Shown: positions 1-8,353 of the stretch, one piece after another
Position numbering within the stretch: the stretch's first letter is position 1
How the letters are laid out: each line of letters begins with the position of its first letter
Source: Acidobacteriota bacterium
Lineage (GTDB): Bacteria; Acidobacteriota; Blastocatellia; Pyrinomonadales; Pyrinomonadaceae
Reading direction: 5' to 3'
Length of the DNA: 12,229 bases
NCBI GenBank assembly: GCA_020853255.1
Contig: JADYZI010000156.1
Coordinates: forward strand, 1 to 12,229
Position numbers and translations under genes: made by a program
Notes under the pieces: generated by a model
What the model was told of the DNA's origin: nothing
The model's database searches: none
The model's input: the letters and a program-made list of their open reading frames with translations, nothing else

Positions 1-1151
1 GCGGAAAGATCGGCACGAACTTGAACGTTGGCGGAAACGCTTCGGTAGCCGCTGATCTAAGCGTTAGCGGAGATCTTAATGTGGCCGGCAGCATAACGGG
101 CGTGTTCTCGGTCCCGGCCGGAAACATTACCGGTACGCTTGGTGTGGCAAATGGAGGAACAGGCCTCGGTTCAGCCGGTACGAGTGGACATTTTGTTAAG
201 AGCACTGGAACTGGATTCACGACGGCCGCCCTGACCGCCAGCGAGCTTCCGGCTGGAAGCACGAGTTACATTCAAAACGGCACAAGCCCGCAAACGGGAA
301 CAAGCTTCTCGGTTGACGGGAGCGGTGCGGTCGGCACGAATCTGACGGTCGGCGGCAATGCAACGGTTACGGGCGGCCTGACCGTTAACGGAGCCTTCAA
401 CGGATCGTTTACCGTACCGGCGGCGAATATAACCGGAACGATCGGGGCTGGGGCCGGCGGAACAGGATTGAGCTCATCAACAGGATCAGAGTTTCTTCGC
501 GGTAACGGCAGCGGAGGATGGACAAGCAGTGCCCTCTCCGCCGGAGATATACCGAACCTCGGTACGAACTATATTCAAAATGCTCCCGGCTCGCCGCAGT
601 CAGGCAGCTTTAACGTGAACGGCAGCGGCCAGGTCGGCACAACCCTGACGGTCGGAACAACAATGACGGCAAATACCGTTAATTCGACAACGCAGTACAA
701 CATTAGCGGCAGTCCTGTTCTCTCCGTCACAGGAGCGAACAACGTCTTCGTCGGCGCCGGTGCCGGCACAACCGGCAGTTCCAATGCGTTTTTCGGTAAA
801 GACGCCGGTAACGCGAACTCGACCGGTTCGGGCAACACAGTGATAGGGGCGAGTGCCGACGTCGGTGCCGGCAATCTGACAAACGCGACAGCGGTCGGGG
901 CCAACGCGACGGTTACGCAAAGCAACTCGGTCGTTCTCGGCGGCGTCACCGGAGAGAATGGGGGTACAGACACCAATGTCGGCATCGGTACGACCGCACC
1001 TAAAGCAAAACTAGATGTCCGCAACGGAGATGTGTTTGTCGGGACGCTTGGGTCCGGCGTGATCCTAAAGAGCCCGAACGGATCATGCTTCCGCTTAACG
1101 GTCTCGGACGCGGGAGTATTGACGGCGGTTGGCGTAACCTGTCCGCAATAG
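1..1151 (+). CDS. Repetitive surface / tail-fibre-like protein, 5'-truncated
   Basis: The frame is open from the left edge (reading GKIGTNLNVGG from base 3) to a TAG at 1149-1151, so this is the C-terminal ~382 residues of a longer protein. A TTG at 21 is available but lies inside a repeat, so it is probably not the true start. The sequence is Gly/Thr/Ser/Asn-rich with almost no charged residues. A unit of about 100 residues recurs (GTNLTVGGNATV, NITGT, GGTGL, LPAG, YIQN). Near the end is a YadA-head-like stretch (ATAVGANATV, SNSVVLGG), then NVGIGTTAPKAKLDV, a motif common before the C-terminal part of phage tail-fibre-like and bacterial adhesin-like proteins. The last ~35 residues (SGVILKSPNGSCFRLTVSDA) contain one of a pair of cysteines. 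I infer an exported, probably beta-structured, fibrous surface protein. The ligand is unknown and no anchor is visible. Confidence 0.75.
   Translation, partial: GKIGTNLNVGGNASVAADLSVSGDLNVAGSITGVFSVPAGNITGTLGVANGGTGLGSAGTSGHFVKSTGTGFTTAALTASELPAGSTSYIQNGTSPQTGTSFSVDGSGAVGTNLTVGGNATVTGGLTVNGAFNGSFTVPAANITGTIGAGAGGTGLSSSTGSEFLRGNGSGGWTSSALSAGDIPNLGTNYIQNAPGSPQSGSFNVNGSGQVGTTLTVGTTMTANTVNSTTQYNISGSPVLSVTGANNVFVGAGAGTTGSSNAFFGKDAGNANSTGSGNTVIGASADVGAGNLTNATAVGANATVTQSNSVVLGGVTGENGGTDTNVGIGTTAPKAKLDVRNGDVFVGTLGSGVILKSPNGSCFRLTVSDAGVLTAVGVTCPQ
9..700 (+). repeat. Direct repeat units of ~300 bp inside the surface-protein gene
   Basis: The motif (a/g)TCGGCACgAAyyTG begins at 9 and 330, and a diverged copy begins at 633, giving spacings of 321 and 303 bases, both multiples of three. 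Each copy continues with a VGGNA- or VGTT-like coding stretch. The first two copies are followed by VPAxNITGT, GGTGL and YIQN blocks. The third copy departs from the pattern after about 70 bases, where the terminal domain begins. These are in-frame coding repeats and more copies probably lie left of the window. The end coordinate is approximate. Confidence 0.6.
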
Positions 1152-1229
1152 TCGGCGGTGGTTGGCCAGTATCTCTGCGTTGGATCCCGCGTGTGCGGAC
1201 CTCCTGGAAACAGGCACGGAGACGGAAAA

Positions 1230-2300
1230 ATGAAGAAGTGCTTTATCCTCATCCTGTTGTTGTCAGCATTGGCCTTTGGCCAATCGGGCGGGCAGTTCAC
1301 GATCACAAAATCGGTGATCTCGAGCGGCGGCGGCCGGAGTACGGGCGGAAGTTTTACGATCGACGGGACCATCGGCCAACCGGCGACAGGCAAGAGCACC
1401 GGCTCTGGATTTGAGTTGGGCGGCGGTTTCTGGCGCGGTGGCGGAGCGAGTGCCGCGATACCGCGCACTCCGTTCGATTATGACGGCGACGGCAAGGCCG
1501 ACCTTACGGTCCGGCGCCCATCAGACAACATCTGGTACCTGCTCCGATCGACGGCGGGCTACACCGGACTTCAGTGGGGCGTCGCCGGGGACCGGCTTGT
1601 ACCGGCCGACTATGACGGTGACGGTAAAACTGACATAGCCGTTTTCCGACCATCAAATGGGACATGGTATTGGTACAATTCGGGTTCGCAAACCTTTGCC
1701 CAGCGCCAATGGGGAGCCTCGGGCGACATTCCGGTACCCGCCGATCAGGATGCGGACAACAAGGCAGATCTGATCGTCTTCAGGCCATCCGATACAAAAT
1801 GGTACGCACTTAGGAGTGCCGATAATTCCATTGGTACGACAATTTTCGGCGCCGCCACGGATAAGCCGCTGATCGGCGATTTTGACGGCGACAAACAATA
1901 TGACATCGGCGTTTTCCGCCCGTCGGACAACAATTGGTACATTCTAAAATCGGGCCTAGGGTTTACCGCCCAGGCGTGGGGTACGGCAGGCGACATACCG
2001 GCCCCGGCCGATTATGACGGAGATCGGGTAACGGACATCGGCGTTTTCCGGCCGTCAACAGGACAATGGTTTATTATTCTCAGCGCCAGCGGATCATTCA
2101 AATCGGCAAACTGGGGGGCCAATTCCGATATTCCGATCCCCGCGGATTATGATGGCGACGGTAGTGCGGATATCGCGGTGTATCGCCCGTCCGCCGGTAT
2201 GTGGTACATGATATTGTCACGTGACGGCCTGCTTTCACTGCCGTTCGGGACCGCAGAAGATATTCCAACACCAGCGGCATATATTGTCAGCAGCCCGTGA
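1230..2300 (+). CDS. Secreted FG-GAP/VCBS-like repeat protein
   Basis: The product is 356 residues. The ATG at 1230 is chosen because it gives a clear signal peptide (MKKCFILILLLSALAFGQ) and has GGAG at 1218-1221, 8 bases upstream; an in-frame ATG at 1158 would add 24 residues of unlikely sequence. Residues ~20-68 are Gly-rich with the GTIGQP...FELGGGFW signature seen at the start of many exported bacterial proteins. Residues ~82-350 hold six units of 44-45 residues. Each has a calcium-loop-like DYDGDGxxD followed by (I/L)xVFRPS, xWY, and a W/FG-x-x-D-x-P element. The third loop is degenerate (DQDADNKAD). A final half unit (IPTPAAYIVSSP) could close a beta-propeller. This pattern fits FG-GAP/VCBS repeats, which bind calcium and often mediate adhesion. 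The substrate is unknown. The gene starts 78 bases after the surface-protein gene on the same strand and converges on the phosphatase gene with 13 bases between stop codons. Confidence 0.85.
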   Translation: MKKCFILILLLSALAFGQSGGQFTITKSVISSGGGRSTGGSFTIDGTIGQPATGKSTGSGFELGGGFWRGGGASAAIPRTPFDYDGDGKADLTVRRPSDNIWYLLRSTAGYTGLQWGVAGDRLVPADYDGDGKTDIAVFRPSNGTWYWYNSGSQTFAQRQWGASGDIPVPADQDADNKADLIVFRPSDTKWYALRSADNSIGTTIFGAATDKPLIGDFDGDKQYDIGVFRPSDNNWYILKSGLGFTAQAWGTAGDIPAPADYDGDRVTDIGVFRPSTGQWFIILSASGSFKSANWGANSDIPIPADYDGDGSADIAVYRPSAGMWYMILSRDGLLSLPFGTAEDIPTPAAYIVSSP

Positions 2301-2313
2301 CTATAGCTGGGGA

Positions 2314-4896
2314 TCAGACAATACGGACGACAATCATGGTCATGTCATCGTGCTGTTTTGCTCCCTTGGCAAAGGCATCGGCCGCGGCGACGGTGCGGTG
2401 AAGTACCTGTTCGACGGGAAGCGACGCCGCGGCCTTTAGTTCTTTTAGCATCGCGTCCTCGCCCCATTCTTCCTCGGCGGGATCCATTGACTCCGATATT
2501 CCGTCGGTAAAACCGACAAGCAGATCGCCCTTTTCGAGCTGCATCTCGCCTTGTTCATATCTGGCCAGCATTGAAGGAAGCATCCCGACGACAGGTCCGC
2601 CGGTTTCGAGCCGAATGACATCAAAATCGCCGGCATTCTGCCGAAGAAGAAACGGAGGATTGTGGCCTGCGTTGACGTAGGTCAGCTTTAGGGTTTTCGG
2701 ATCGTATTGAGCGTAAAAGAATGTTGCGTAGCGGTTCGTGGTCGAGGCCTCGTAAACCAGTGTATTGACGTGGCCCATCAGCCCGGCAAGGTCATCGCCG
2801 GCGTGAAGTGCCTGGCCCCGCAAGCTGGCCTGCAGACTGGCCATCATCAATGCTGCCCCGATCCCCTTTCCCGAAACGTCGCCGATCGCAATTCCGAACT
2901 TACCTTCCGGCAGCTCAAGAAAATCGTAATAATCGCCGCCGACGCCCAATGCCGGGCGGCAGGCGCCAAAATATTCAAGTCCCTCGATCTTTGGCAATTC
3001 CTGCGGAAACAAACGCTCCTGCACCTCGCGGGCGATGTCGAGTTCAGCGTTTAGGCGTTCTTTTTGAGCCGCTTCCTTCGCGACGGCTTCGGTCAGGCGC
3101 GAGTTTTCCAATGCAAAACCGGTCTGTGTCGCAACCGACCTGAGCAGGCGAATATCGCTCGCCGTATAAGGTTCTTCCGACCGCTTTGGGCTAAGGCTGA
3201 TGATGCCGGAAAGGCCGTCCTTCGCGGCAACAGGCAACAGCACCTGCGAGTTCAATTCACGAAGCTGTTCGCGCTCGTCAAGCGATACCGTAGGCACCGA
3301 TGTGACCTCGGTCATGTCGTCGTATAGAACGATATATCGATTACCGGAAAGCTTCTTGATCGCTTTCGAGTCAGCAGCCAGCGAAACCACCGGCTGCGTA
3401 TCAAATCCAAGTGAATAAGCCGGAACAAAGTTCGCGCCGTTTTTCAAAAGCAGTGCAACTTGCGGAACATGCAGCGATTCGCTGATCTTGCCGGCAACGG
3501 TCTCAAGCAGCGGTTTGGTCTCGACCATCGTCCGCACGTCCTCGCTCAATTCCGAGAGTATCTGCTCCGCATTGTACGCTTCGCGGAAAAACTGCCGGTC
3601 GATCCAAAGCCGCAGCGGCTTGGAGACCATATCGACAAGCGGCACAAGTGCGACACCGCCTACAATGAACGCAATTTGTGTCGCAATGCTAGCCCCATAG
3701 TTATTGATAGACCACCAGACAAGGATCCCAATACCGAACAGCAAAAGCATTTGGATAATGCGCACTCCGCCTTGCGCAAGTGCATACTGCATTCCCTGCC
3801 GAAGAACCACGCGAACGTCCATTGCTCTGTAAACAACGATCACGTATGCCATTGTCAGAGGGAAAAGCAGCATCATGATTAGCGCGATCAGCGCGATCCA
3901 AAATGGAACGATCTCAGTAAAGTTGCCTCTTGCACCGGAAACAACGCGGTAGATCACGATCAGGAACGAAGGCGTGATCGCGAGCGACGTGCCGTAGAGC
4001 ATCACCTTAAGCCGGCGCCTGGCATCAGGATTCTGTGTCGTTCCGGATTTGTATCCGAGCGCGGCAAAAAACATCCCGATCGCGATCATATTTACGACCC
4101 AAGCAAACTTTCCGTAAAATGCCGGCACTGGCCCTAAATAGGTAAAAAGATTGATCCCGGTCGTCGATAGAAGAATGCTGAACAATGTCAGTACGATCTG
4201 AAAACCGAGCGGTACTATGAAAAACCATTTCAACCAAGGCACTTTCTCGTCCCAAACCCATCGTTCAGGAAAATAGATGCCGAACAGCAGCATGGCCAGG
4301 GCCCACGAGGAAAAGAAAATTCGCTGAAAGATTCCAAGCAGTGTTGCAACGTTCCAATAAACTTCAAAGCTCAACGAACTAAGGCCAAGAAGAACAAATA
4401 ATAGGATCCAAGCCAATACGTCGCGCGGCCTTGCGAAAAGAACCCAAAACCCAAGCAGGATGCACAAGGTCGGCAACGCATACGCAAAGATAAAATTGAC
4501 TATCGCCGCCGCGTAAAAACTTAGGTCGCGTGAAACCGCGACCGGAACGATCACCGCATCGAATGTTTCCCGGCCTCCATCCGAATCCGCCCTCGACATC
4601 GAAAAGACAGCTTGTTCACCCGCATTTAGATTCTCAAATGCAGCCTCAAATGCCGTTTCGTCATTGATAGGGTTACCGTTTATCGCATCGATTCGGTCGC
4701 CGTCCTTGATTCCGGCGTCGGCAGCTTCAGGTTTGATCGAGAAAGCCCGCCCGTTCATATACGCGAACGGGATCTTTACGTCACGCGAGAAGCGCGCTTG
4801 CACCCTTGGCAAATTCGCGTAGTGCTGGACCAACGCGGAAAGCGCGAATGCAAACAGAAGCAGAATCGGAATATATATCAGCGTTCGTTTTGACAT
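2314..4896 (-). CDS. Membrane PDZ-GAF-SpoIIE (PP2C-type) serine phosphatase
   Basis: The product is 860 residues. One N-terminal hydrophobic segment (~6-24) is followed by a PDZ-like region (~45-118, with GIKDGDRIDAING), then about eight or nine membrane helices (~125-420). After these come a GAF-like cytoplasmic domain (~450-598), a short coiled coil (~600-630, with ELDIAREVQERLFP) and a SpoIIE/RsbU-type phosphatase domain (~640-860). Metal-binding phosphatase motifs are intact: GGDYYD (~654), GDVSGKG (~672), NAGHNPP (~742), TDGISE (~797) and DDMTMIVV (~850). Family members dephosphorylate anti-sigma-factor antagonists in partner-switching signalling. The PDZ and membrane parts suggest that it senses something at or outside the membrane, which is inference. 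No anti-sigma kinase or antagonist gene is present in the window. AAGAG lies 6 bases before the ATG. The start is 23 bases after the M28 peptidase stop, so the two genes are probably co-transcribed. Confidence 0.88.
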   Translation of the reverse strand: MSKRTLIYIPILLLFAFALSALVQHYANLPRVQARFSRDVKIPFAYMNGRAFSIKPEAADAGIKDGDRIDAINGNPINDETAFEAAFENLNAGEQAVFSMSRADSDGGRETFDAVIVPVAVSRDLSFYAAAIVNFIFAYALPTLCILLGFWVLFARPRDVLAWILLFVLLGLSSLSFEVYWNVATLLGIFQRIFFSSWALAMLLFGIYFPERWVWDEKVPWLKWFFIVPLGFQIVLTLFSILLSTTGINLFTYLGPVPAFYGKFAWVVNMIAIGMFFAALGYKSGTTQNPDARRRLKVMLYGTSLAITPSFLIVIYRVVSGARGNFTEIVPFWIALIALIMMLLFPLTMAYVIVVYRAMDVRVVLRQGMQYALAQGGVRIIQMLLLFGIGILVWWSINNYGASIATQIAFIVGGVALVPLVDMVSKPLRLWIDRQFFREAYNAEQILSELSEDVRTMVETKPLLETVAGKISESLHVPQVALLLKNGANFVPAYSLGFDTQPVVSLAADSKAIKKLSGNRYIVLYDDMTEVTSVPTVSLDEREQLRELNSQVLLPVAAKDGLSGIISLSPKRSEEPYTASDIRLLRSVATQTGFALENSRLTEAVAKEAAQKERLNAELDIAREVQERLFPQELPKIEGLEYFGACRPALGVGGDYYDFLELPEGKFGIAIGDVSGKGIGAALMMASLQASLRGQALHAGDDLAGLMGHVNTLVYEASTTNRYATFFYAQYDPKTLKLTYVNAGHNPPFLLRQNAGDFDVIRLETGGPVVGMLPSMLARYEQGEMQLEKGDLLVGFTDGISESMDPAEEEWGEDAMLKELKAAASLPVEQVLHRTVAAADAFAKGAKQHDDMTMIVVRIV

Positions 4897-4919
4897 TCGT
4901 TGCTCTTAATGTTTGACCA

Positions 4920-6323
4920 TTACGGCTTTTTGCCTTCGTTCCATGTTGGAACAAAGTTCGAATTTACTAGCCACTTGATCGGATCGACCATTGCGTTTAT
5001 CGAACGTGTCATATGTGCAAAATCGATCGTGCGAGGTTCGTCGCTTGCTTTGTGATAATCGGTGTGCAGGCCAAAGCTGGAAACCGTGTGTGCAATTATT
5101 CCCTGGCGTGCAAGAGTGTAATTATCAGAACGCTGGAAGAAATTTTGATCAGGATGCGGGTCCTGGACGAGCTTTGCTCCACGCTTTGCCAGTTCCGGGC
5201 CGAGGTTTGAACGCTCATAACCGGTAAGCCACAATTCTTCGGGTTTAACTTTCGCGTCAGGCCTGCCGATCATCTCGAACTCGAGGTTTGCTACCAACTT
5301 GTCTTTTGGAAACGGCAAATTGTTGACAAAATAATTTGCCCCAAAACCGCCCGCTTCTTCACTGCCGAAACAGACGAAATATACGGTGCGTTTCGGCTCC
5401 GGGCCGCTCGCCAATGCGCGGGCAAGTTCCAGCACAGCGACCGTTCCGGACGCATCGTCGTCCGCCCCGTTGAATATCTTGTCATCGCCCGCAGCGGTCG
5501 GCCTGACGCCGAGATGATCGAGATGCGAACTTATCAGAATGACCTGCGAAGAAAGCGTCGGGTCTGTACCGGTGATCTTCCCGATCGCGTTCCAGGTGTA
5601 AGTCGGCGGTGCCGCGGCAAAAGTCCCTTTAAGTGTAAGGTTCGCTCCCTCGGCGATCTTGGACAACTCTTCGGCCGCCTGGGTCGAGGCCGCGAGCAGC
5701 GTGCCGAATCTTCCCAATGCTGCTTTGCGGCCGGCGACCTCGGCCCAATTTGCACGGATCTCGTTCGTCTCCAGCATTATCACGGCCGCCGCTCCATCGC
5801 GGCTCATCTGTCGGACCGCGCTCTGGATCGACTCGAATTTCGTATCCGCCGGGAGCGACAAGACGACTACCGCTCCTTTTTTTACCGCATCACCCGGTTT
5901 TGCATGCTGGACCGGGCCGGTGATCTCTTTTCCGGCGATCGAAAAGGCAATGAGTCCATCACCCAGTTTGATCGAAGTGCCGTCGATAGCAAGTCCTGTC
6001 AACGTCTCGCGAACCGGAGCCTGGACAGTTTGAACGTATGTCGGCTTTCCGTCATATCCGATCTCGCCCGCCGTCTCAAGTCCGAACTGCATGAATTGTG
6101 AGCCGACATATTCAGCAGCGATCCGCTCAAACTGCGTTCCGCTCCCGCGTCCCTGCATTGCGTCGCCGGCCAGAAAATTCATCTCCGCCCTGACATTGCG
6201 TTCGCTGACAACCGCCTTCGCCGGCGCCTGTGCAAAGGCATGGATTCCGCCCGACATTAGGGCCACGGTGATGAAAAGTCGAAAAAGATTGAGATTGATC
6301 GATCGTCGAAGCTTATGTTTCAT
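4920..6323 (-). CDS. Exported M28-family zinc metallopeptidase
   Basis: The product is 467 residues with an N-terminal basic and hydrophobic signal peptide (~1-32, ending GGIHAFAQ). Residues ~105-235 look like an inserted PA-type domain. The M28 peptidase core follows, with its two-zinc ligand set visible: HLDH (His267), GADDDASG (Asp288), the catalytic and ligand pair SEE (Glu322, Glu323), FEMIGR (Glu350, where many family members have Asp) and TDYHKASDE (His424). The family comprises aminopeptidases and carboxypeptidases that remove terminal residues. This protein probably acts in the periplasm or outside the cell, but its substrate cannot be read from sequence. The ATG at 6323 directly precedes KHKLRRSINLN, a typical signal-peptide start. 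The gene lies upstream of the SpoIIE phosphatase gene in the same direction, 23 bases apart. Confidence 0.9.
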   Translation of the reverse strand: MKHKLRRSINLNLFRLFITVALMSGGIHAFAQAPAKAVVSERNVRAEMNFLAGDAMQGRGSGTQFERIAAEYVGSQFMQFGLETAGEIGYDGKPTYVQTVQAPVRETLTGLAIDGTSIKLGDGLIAFSIAGKEITGPVQHAKPGDAVKKGAVVVLSLPADTKFESIQSAVRQMSRDGAAAVIMLETNEIRANWAEVAGRKAALGRFGTLLAASTQAAEELSKIAEGANLTLKGTFAAAPPTYTWNAIGKITGTDPTLSSQVILISSHLDHLGVRPTAAGDDKIFNGADDDASGTVAVLELARALASGPEPKRTVYFVCFGSEEAGGFGANYFVNNLPFPKDKLVANLEFEMIGRPDAKVKPEELWLTGYERSNLGPELAKRGAKLVQDPHPDQNFFQRSDNYTLARQGIIAHTVSSFGLHTDYHKASDEPRTIDFAHMTRSINAMVDPIKWLVNSNFVPTWNEGKKP

Positions 6324-6364
6324 GTTTAAGGTGTGGATAAATAAATTGATCGTTCGGAATTTGG

Positions 6365-6495
6365 TTCGTGCTTGCTTCGTGCAATTTCGTGGTGAATCGT
6401 TTTTAGATCTTTACCACGAAATATCACGAAAGAAACACTAAAACGGAATTGCATTTAATTCGTGTTCTTTCGTGACATTTCGTGGTTAAAGGTCT
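6365..6495. repeat. Triple CACGAAA/TTTCGTG palindromic intergenic element
   Basis: Three related copies alternate in direction. Copy 1 (6365-6393) reads TTCGTG, TTCGTG and ATTTCGTGGT forward. Copy 2 (6405-6438) is in reverse sense (ACCACGAAAT, TCACGAAAGAA). Copy 3 (6462-6495) is forward again. Copies 2 and 3 form an imperfect inverted repeat of about 34 bases per arm around a 23-base centre, which itself contains GAATT/AATTC (6446-6450 and 6457-6461). Copy 1 can instead pair with copy 2 through a perfect 10-base stem (6384-6393 with 6413-6422). The element starts 4 bases past the DUF885 stop codon and 42 bases upstream of the M28 start. It could end DUF885 transcription as a hairpin, although there is no U-tract. 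It resembles CACGAAA-rich intergenic repeats I recall from other environmental bacteria, an impression that was not searched. Confidence 0.8.
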
Positions 6496-6499
6496 TATT

Positions 6500-8254
6500 C
6501 TAATTCGCCAAACCGCTGTAATAGCGCCATTTTGGAGTCTGGTCTCGGGACAATTTTTGTTTCGTCAAGATCGCACGGACCATTTCGACCGGAATGCCGC
6601 CTTCCTTTAATATCGCATCGTGAAAATTGCGGTCGGTCATCTTCTTTGAATCGACAAGGTCGTGATGCAGCGAATAAAACTGAAGTCCGCCCATCATATA
6701 CGCCATTTGGTAAAGCGGCCCATAATCGCCGGCAAACGACCGCCGCACTTCGGCCAGCGCGTTTTCACGTTCATGCCCGACCTTATTTACGAGTAGATCG
6801 ACGCATTGTTCCGGTGTCCATTCGCCGAGATGAAAATTCAGCGAGAAAATGATGCGAGCCGCGCGATGCGAACGCCAGAACAGAGCACCGATCTTGTCTT
6901 CGGGAGTCTTAACGAAACCGCGGTCCCAAAGAAGAAATTCCCAATACAAAGCCCAGCCTTCGGTCCAAAACGGCGTGCTGAACATCCGCCGATACGGCCG
7001 GTAGCGCGATGTCATAAAGCCCTGCAAGTGGTGGCCGGGGATCAATTCGTGATGCGTAACGGCGCGTGCAAAATGCGGATTGTTGCCGCGAAGCGACATC
7101 ATCTTTTGCTCCTGCGTCATACTGTCGGTCGGATATGCGACAAGGATCGTTTCGCCTCCAAGAAAGAACGGCGCGACAAGCTGTCGTTCCGGCGACATCA
7201 TCTCCATCCGCCAGGTTTCTTCGGCCGCTTTCGGCACGGTGACGAGGTCGTTCTTCTTTACATAATCGATCGCCTCACGTGCAAAATCGCGGATCAGTTC
7301 CGGCTGCTTGCCCGGTTCGACGTACTTTTGCTTTACGGCCTCGATGGCCTTCATATAATCGTCGCCAAAGCCCATTTCGCGCGACGCTTTTTTGAACTCG
7401 GTTATACACCATTCGAACTCTTTATTGGCGATCTGCACCAATTCCTCCGGCGCGTAAGGGATCATCTCGAACTTCAATTCTTCGATCAACGCTTCCCTGC
7501 CTATCGGGTCGCCGATGATCGTTGTCCGGTCATCCGCCGAAATGCCGACCAGTTTTGTCGTCACGTACGCCGTATATTTATTCAGCGCGTCATCCGCCGC
7601 CTCGTACGGTTTCTTGTTCCACCATGTGAACATCGGGTCGTAGAGATTGTGGAAATTGAACCACCCGCGAAGCGTCTGCCTTAAACCTGCAAGCGTACGA
7701 ACCGCACGGTTAGCGACCGTCCGCTTCGGCTTTGCGATCTTGCCGCCTTCGATCGCCTTCTGCGTCTCGACGATCTGCTTTGCCAGCGCGTCCAGCAACG
7801 CCGCCGTTTTTGCAGGGTCGATCGACTCCAGACGCCGCCGCTGGTCCTCGAGATCGCTGATCGTCTTTGCAAACGGCATCAACGTGGCCATTTCTTCAAA
7901 CTGGGCCTTTTCCCTATCGAGTTCGCGCGTCTCACGCCGCAAATGGTTCGCGAACAGAAGATAATCCACCTGCTCGTCGTGGTTTAGCGAATCAAAATTC
8001 AACCGCTCAAGCGACGACAGATATTCGCCATACACCTGCCGAAACCGCTCCGCTCGGTTCTGTGACGTCTGCGCCGAATAAAGTCTATTGAACGCCCCGA
8101 CATCCGCCCCGAACCGCTCTATTACATTCCGAAGCGATGAAGGTGTTTCGGCAGTCACGGCAGCGACTTGATCCACGCGTTGCCCCACAGCGGCCTGCAA
8201 GAGTAAAGCGGTCAATATAAGTGCAGACAACAGATGATTGATTCTTTGCTTCAT
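6500..8254 (-). CDS. DUF885 family protein, exported HExxPGH putative metalloprotease
   Basis: The start at 8254 gives 584 residues and a clear signal peptide (MKQRINHLLSALILTALLLQ, then AAVGQ). An upstream in-frame ATG at 8347 would add 31 polar residues before it and is less likely. The mature part is mostly helical and highly charged up to about residue 370. The DUF885 signature follows: THHELIPGHHLQGFM at about 401-415, an inverted-zincin-like HE(x)2PGH, then FWTEGWALYWE about 25 residues later, which supplies the probable third zinc-ligand glutamate. The family is annotated as putative peptidases and few members have known substrates. No strong Shine-Dalgarno is visible. The gene lies 99 bases downstream of the nuclease gene and may have its own promoter. 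Two exported peptidase-like genes lie on one strand here, separated by the palindromic element. Confidence 0.87.
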   Translation of the reverse strand: MKQRINHLLSALILTALLLQAAVGQRVDQVAAVTAETPSSLRNVIERFGADVGAFNRLYSAQTSQNRAERFRQVYGEYLSSLERLNFDSLNHDEQVDYLLFANHLRRETRELDREKAQFEEMATLMPFAKTISDLEDQRRRLESIDPAKTAALLDALAKQIVETQKAIEGGKIAKPKRTVANRAVRTLAGLRQTLRGWFNFHNLYDPMFTWWNKKPYEAADDALNKYTAYVTTKLVGISADDRTTIIGDPIGREALIEELKFEMIPYAPEELVQIANKEFEWCITEFKKASREMGFGDDYMKAIEAVKQKYVEPGKQPELIRDFAREAIDYVKKNDLVTVPKAAEETWRMEMMSPERQLVAPFFLGGETILVAYPTDSMTQEQKMMSLRGNNPHFARAVTHHELIPGHHLQGFMTSRYRPYRRMFSTPFWTEGWALYWEFLLWDRGFVKTPEDKIGALFWRSHRAARIIFSLNFHLGEWTPEQCVDLLVNKVGHERENALAEVRRSFAGDYGPLYQMAYMMGGLQFYSLHHDLVDSKKMTDRNFHDAILKEGGIPVEMVRAILTKQKLSRDQTPKWRYYSGLAN

Positions 8255-8298
8255 AATTGATCGTACGAGCTTGAAGGAATTCGAACTTGAAATAATCT

Positions 8299-8339
8299 GT
8301 GGGAATAGTTGTACAAGGCGGCTCCGATTACATTCCCAC
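8299..8339. repeat. Inverted repeat with TTGTACAA palindrome upstream of DUF885 gene
   Basis: GTGGGAAT (8299-8306) and ATTCCCAC (8332-8339) form a perfect 8-base inverted repeat with a 25-base spacer. Inside the spacer is the perfect palindrome TTGTACAA (8309-8316). The element lies between the nuclease stop codon (8354) and the DUF885 start (8254). It may be a terminator hairpin without a U-tract or an operator for the DUF885 promoter. I could not identify a convincing -35/-10 pair around it. Confidence 0.45.
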
Positions 8340-8353
8340 TTGCTCAAAGCCTG

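Noticed and set aside
1203..1214. Small hairpin CCTG-GAAA-CAGG before the FG-GAP gene
   Set aside because: The stem is only 4 bases with a GNRA-like loop and lies next to the ribosome-binding site. It is too short to call a terminator or regulatory element.
575..1468. Long minus-strand open frame antisense to the surface-protein gene
   Set aside because: The product is Pro/Val-rich low-complexity sequence with no motif, as expected from the reverse of a Gly/Thr-rich repeat gene. It also runs across two well-supported plus-strand genes.
5514..6101. 195-codon plus-strand frame antisense to the M28 gene
   Set aside because: It is Arg/Cys-rich without recognisable motifs. The M28 zinc ligands are all on the other strand.
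6365..6495. CRISPR array
   Set aside because: The copies alternate in direction, are imperfect and have no uniform unique spacers.
6806..7684. 292-codon plus-strand frame antisense to the DUF885 gene
   Set aside because: It is Arg/His/Phe-rich with no domain signature. The opposite strand carries a clear DUF885 protein with its HExxPGH motif.
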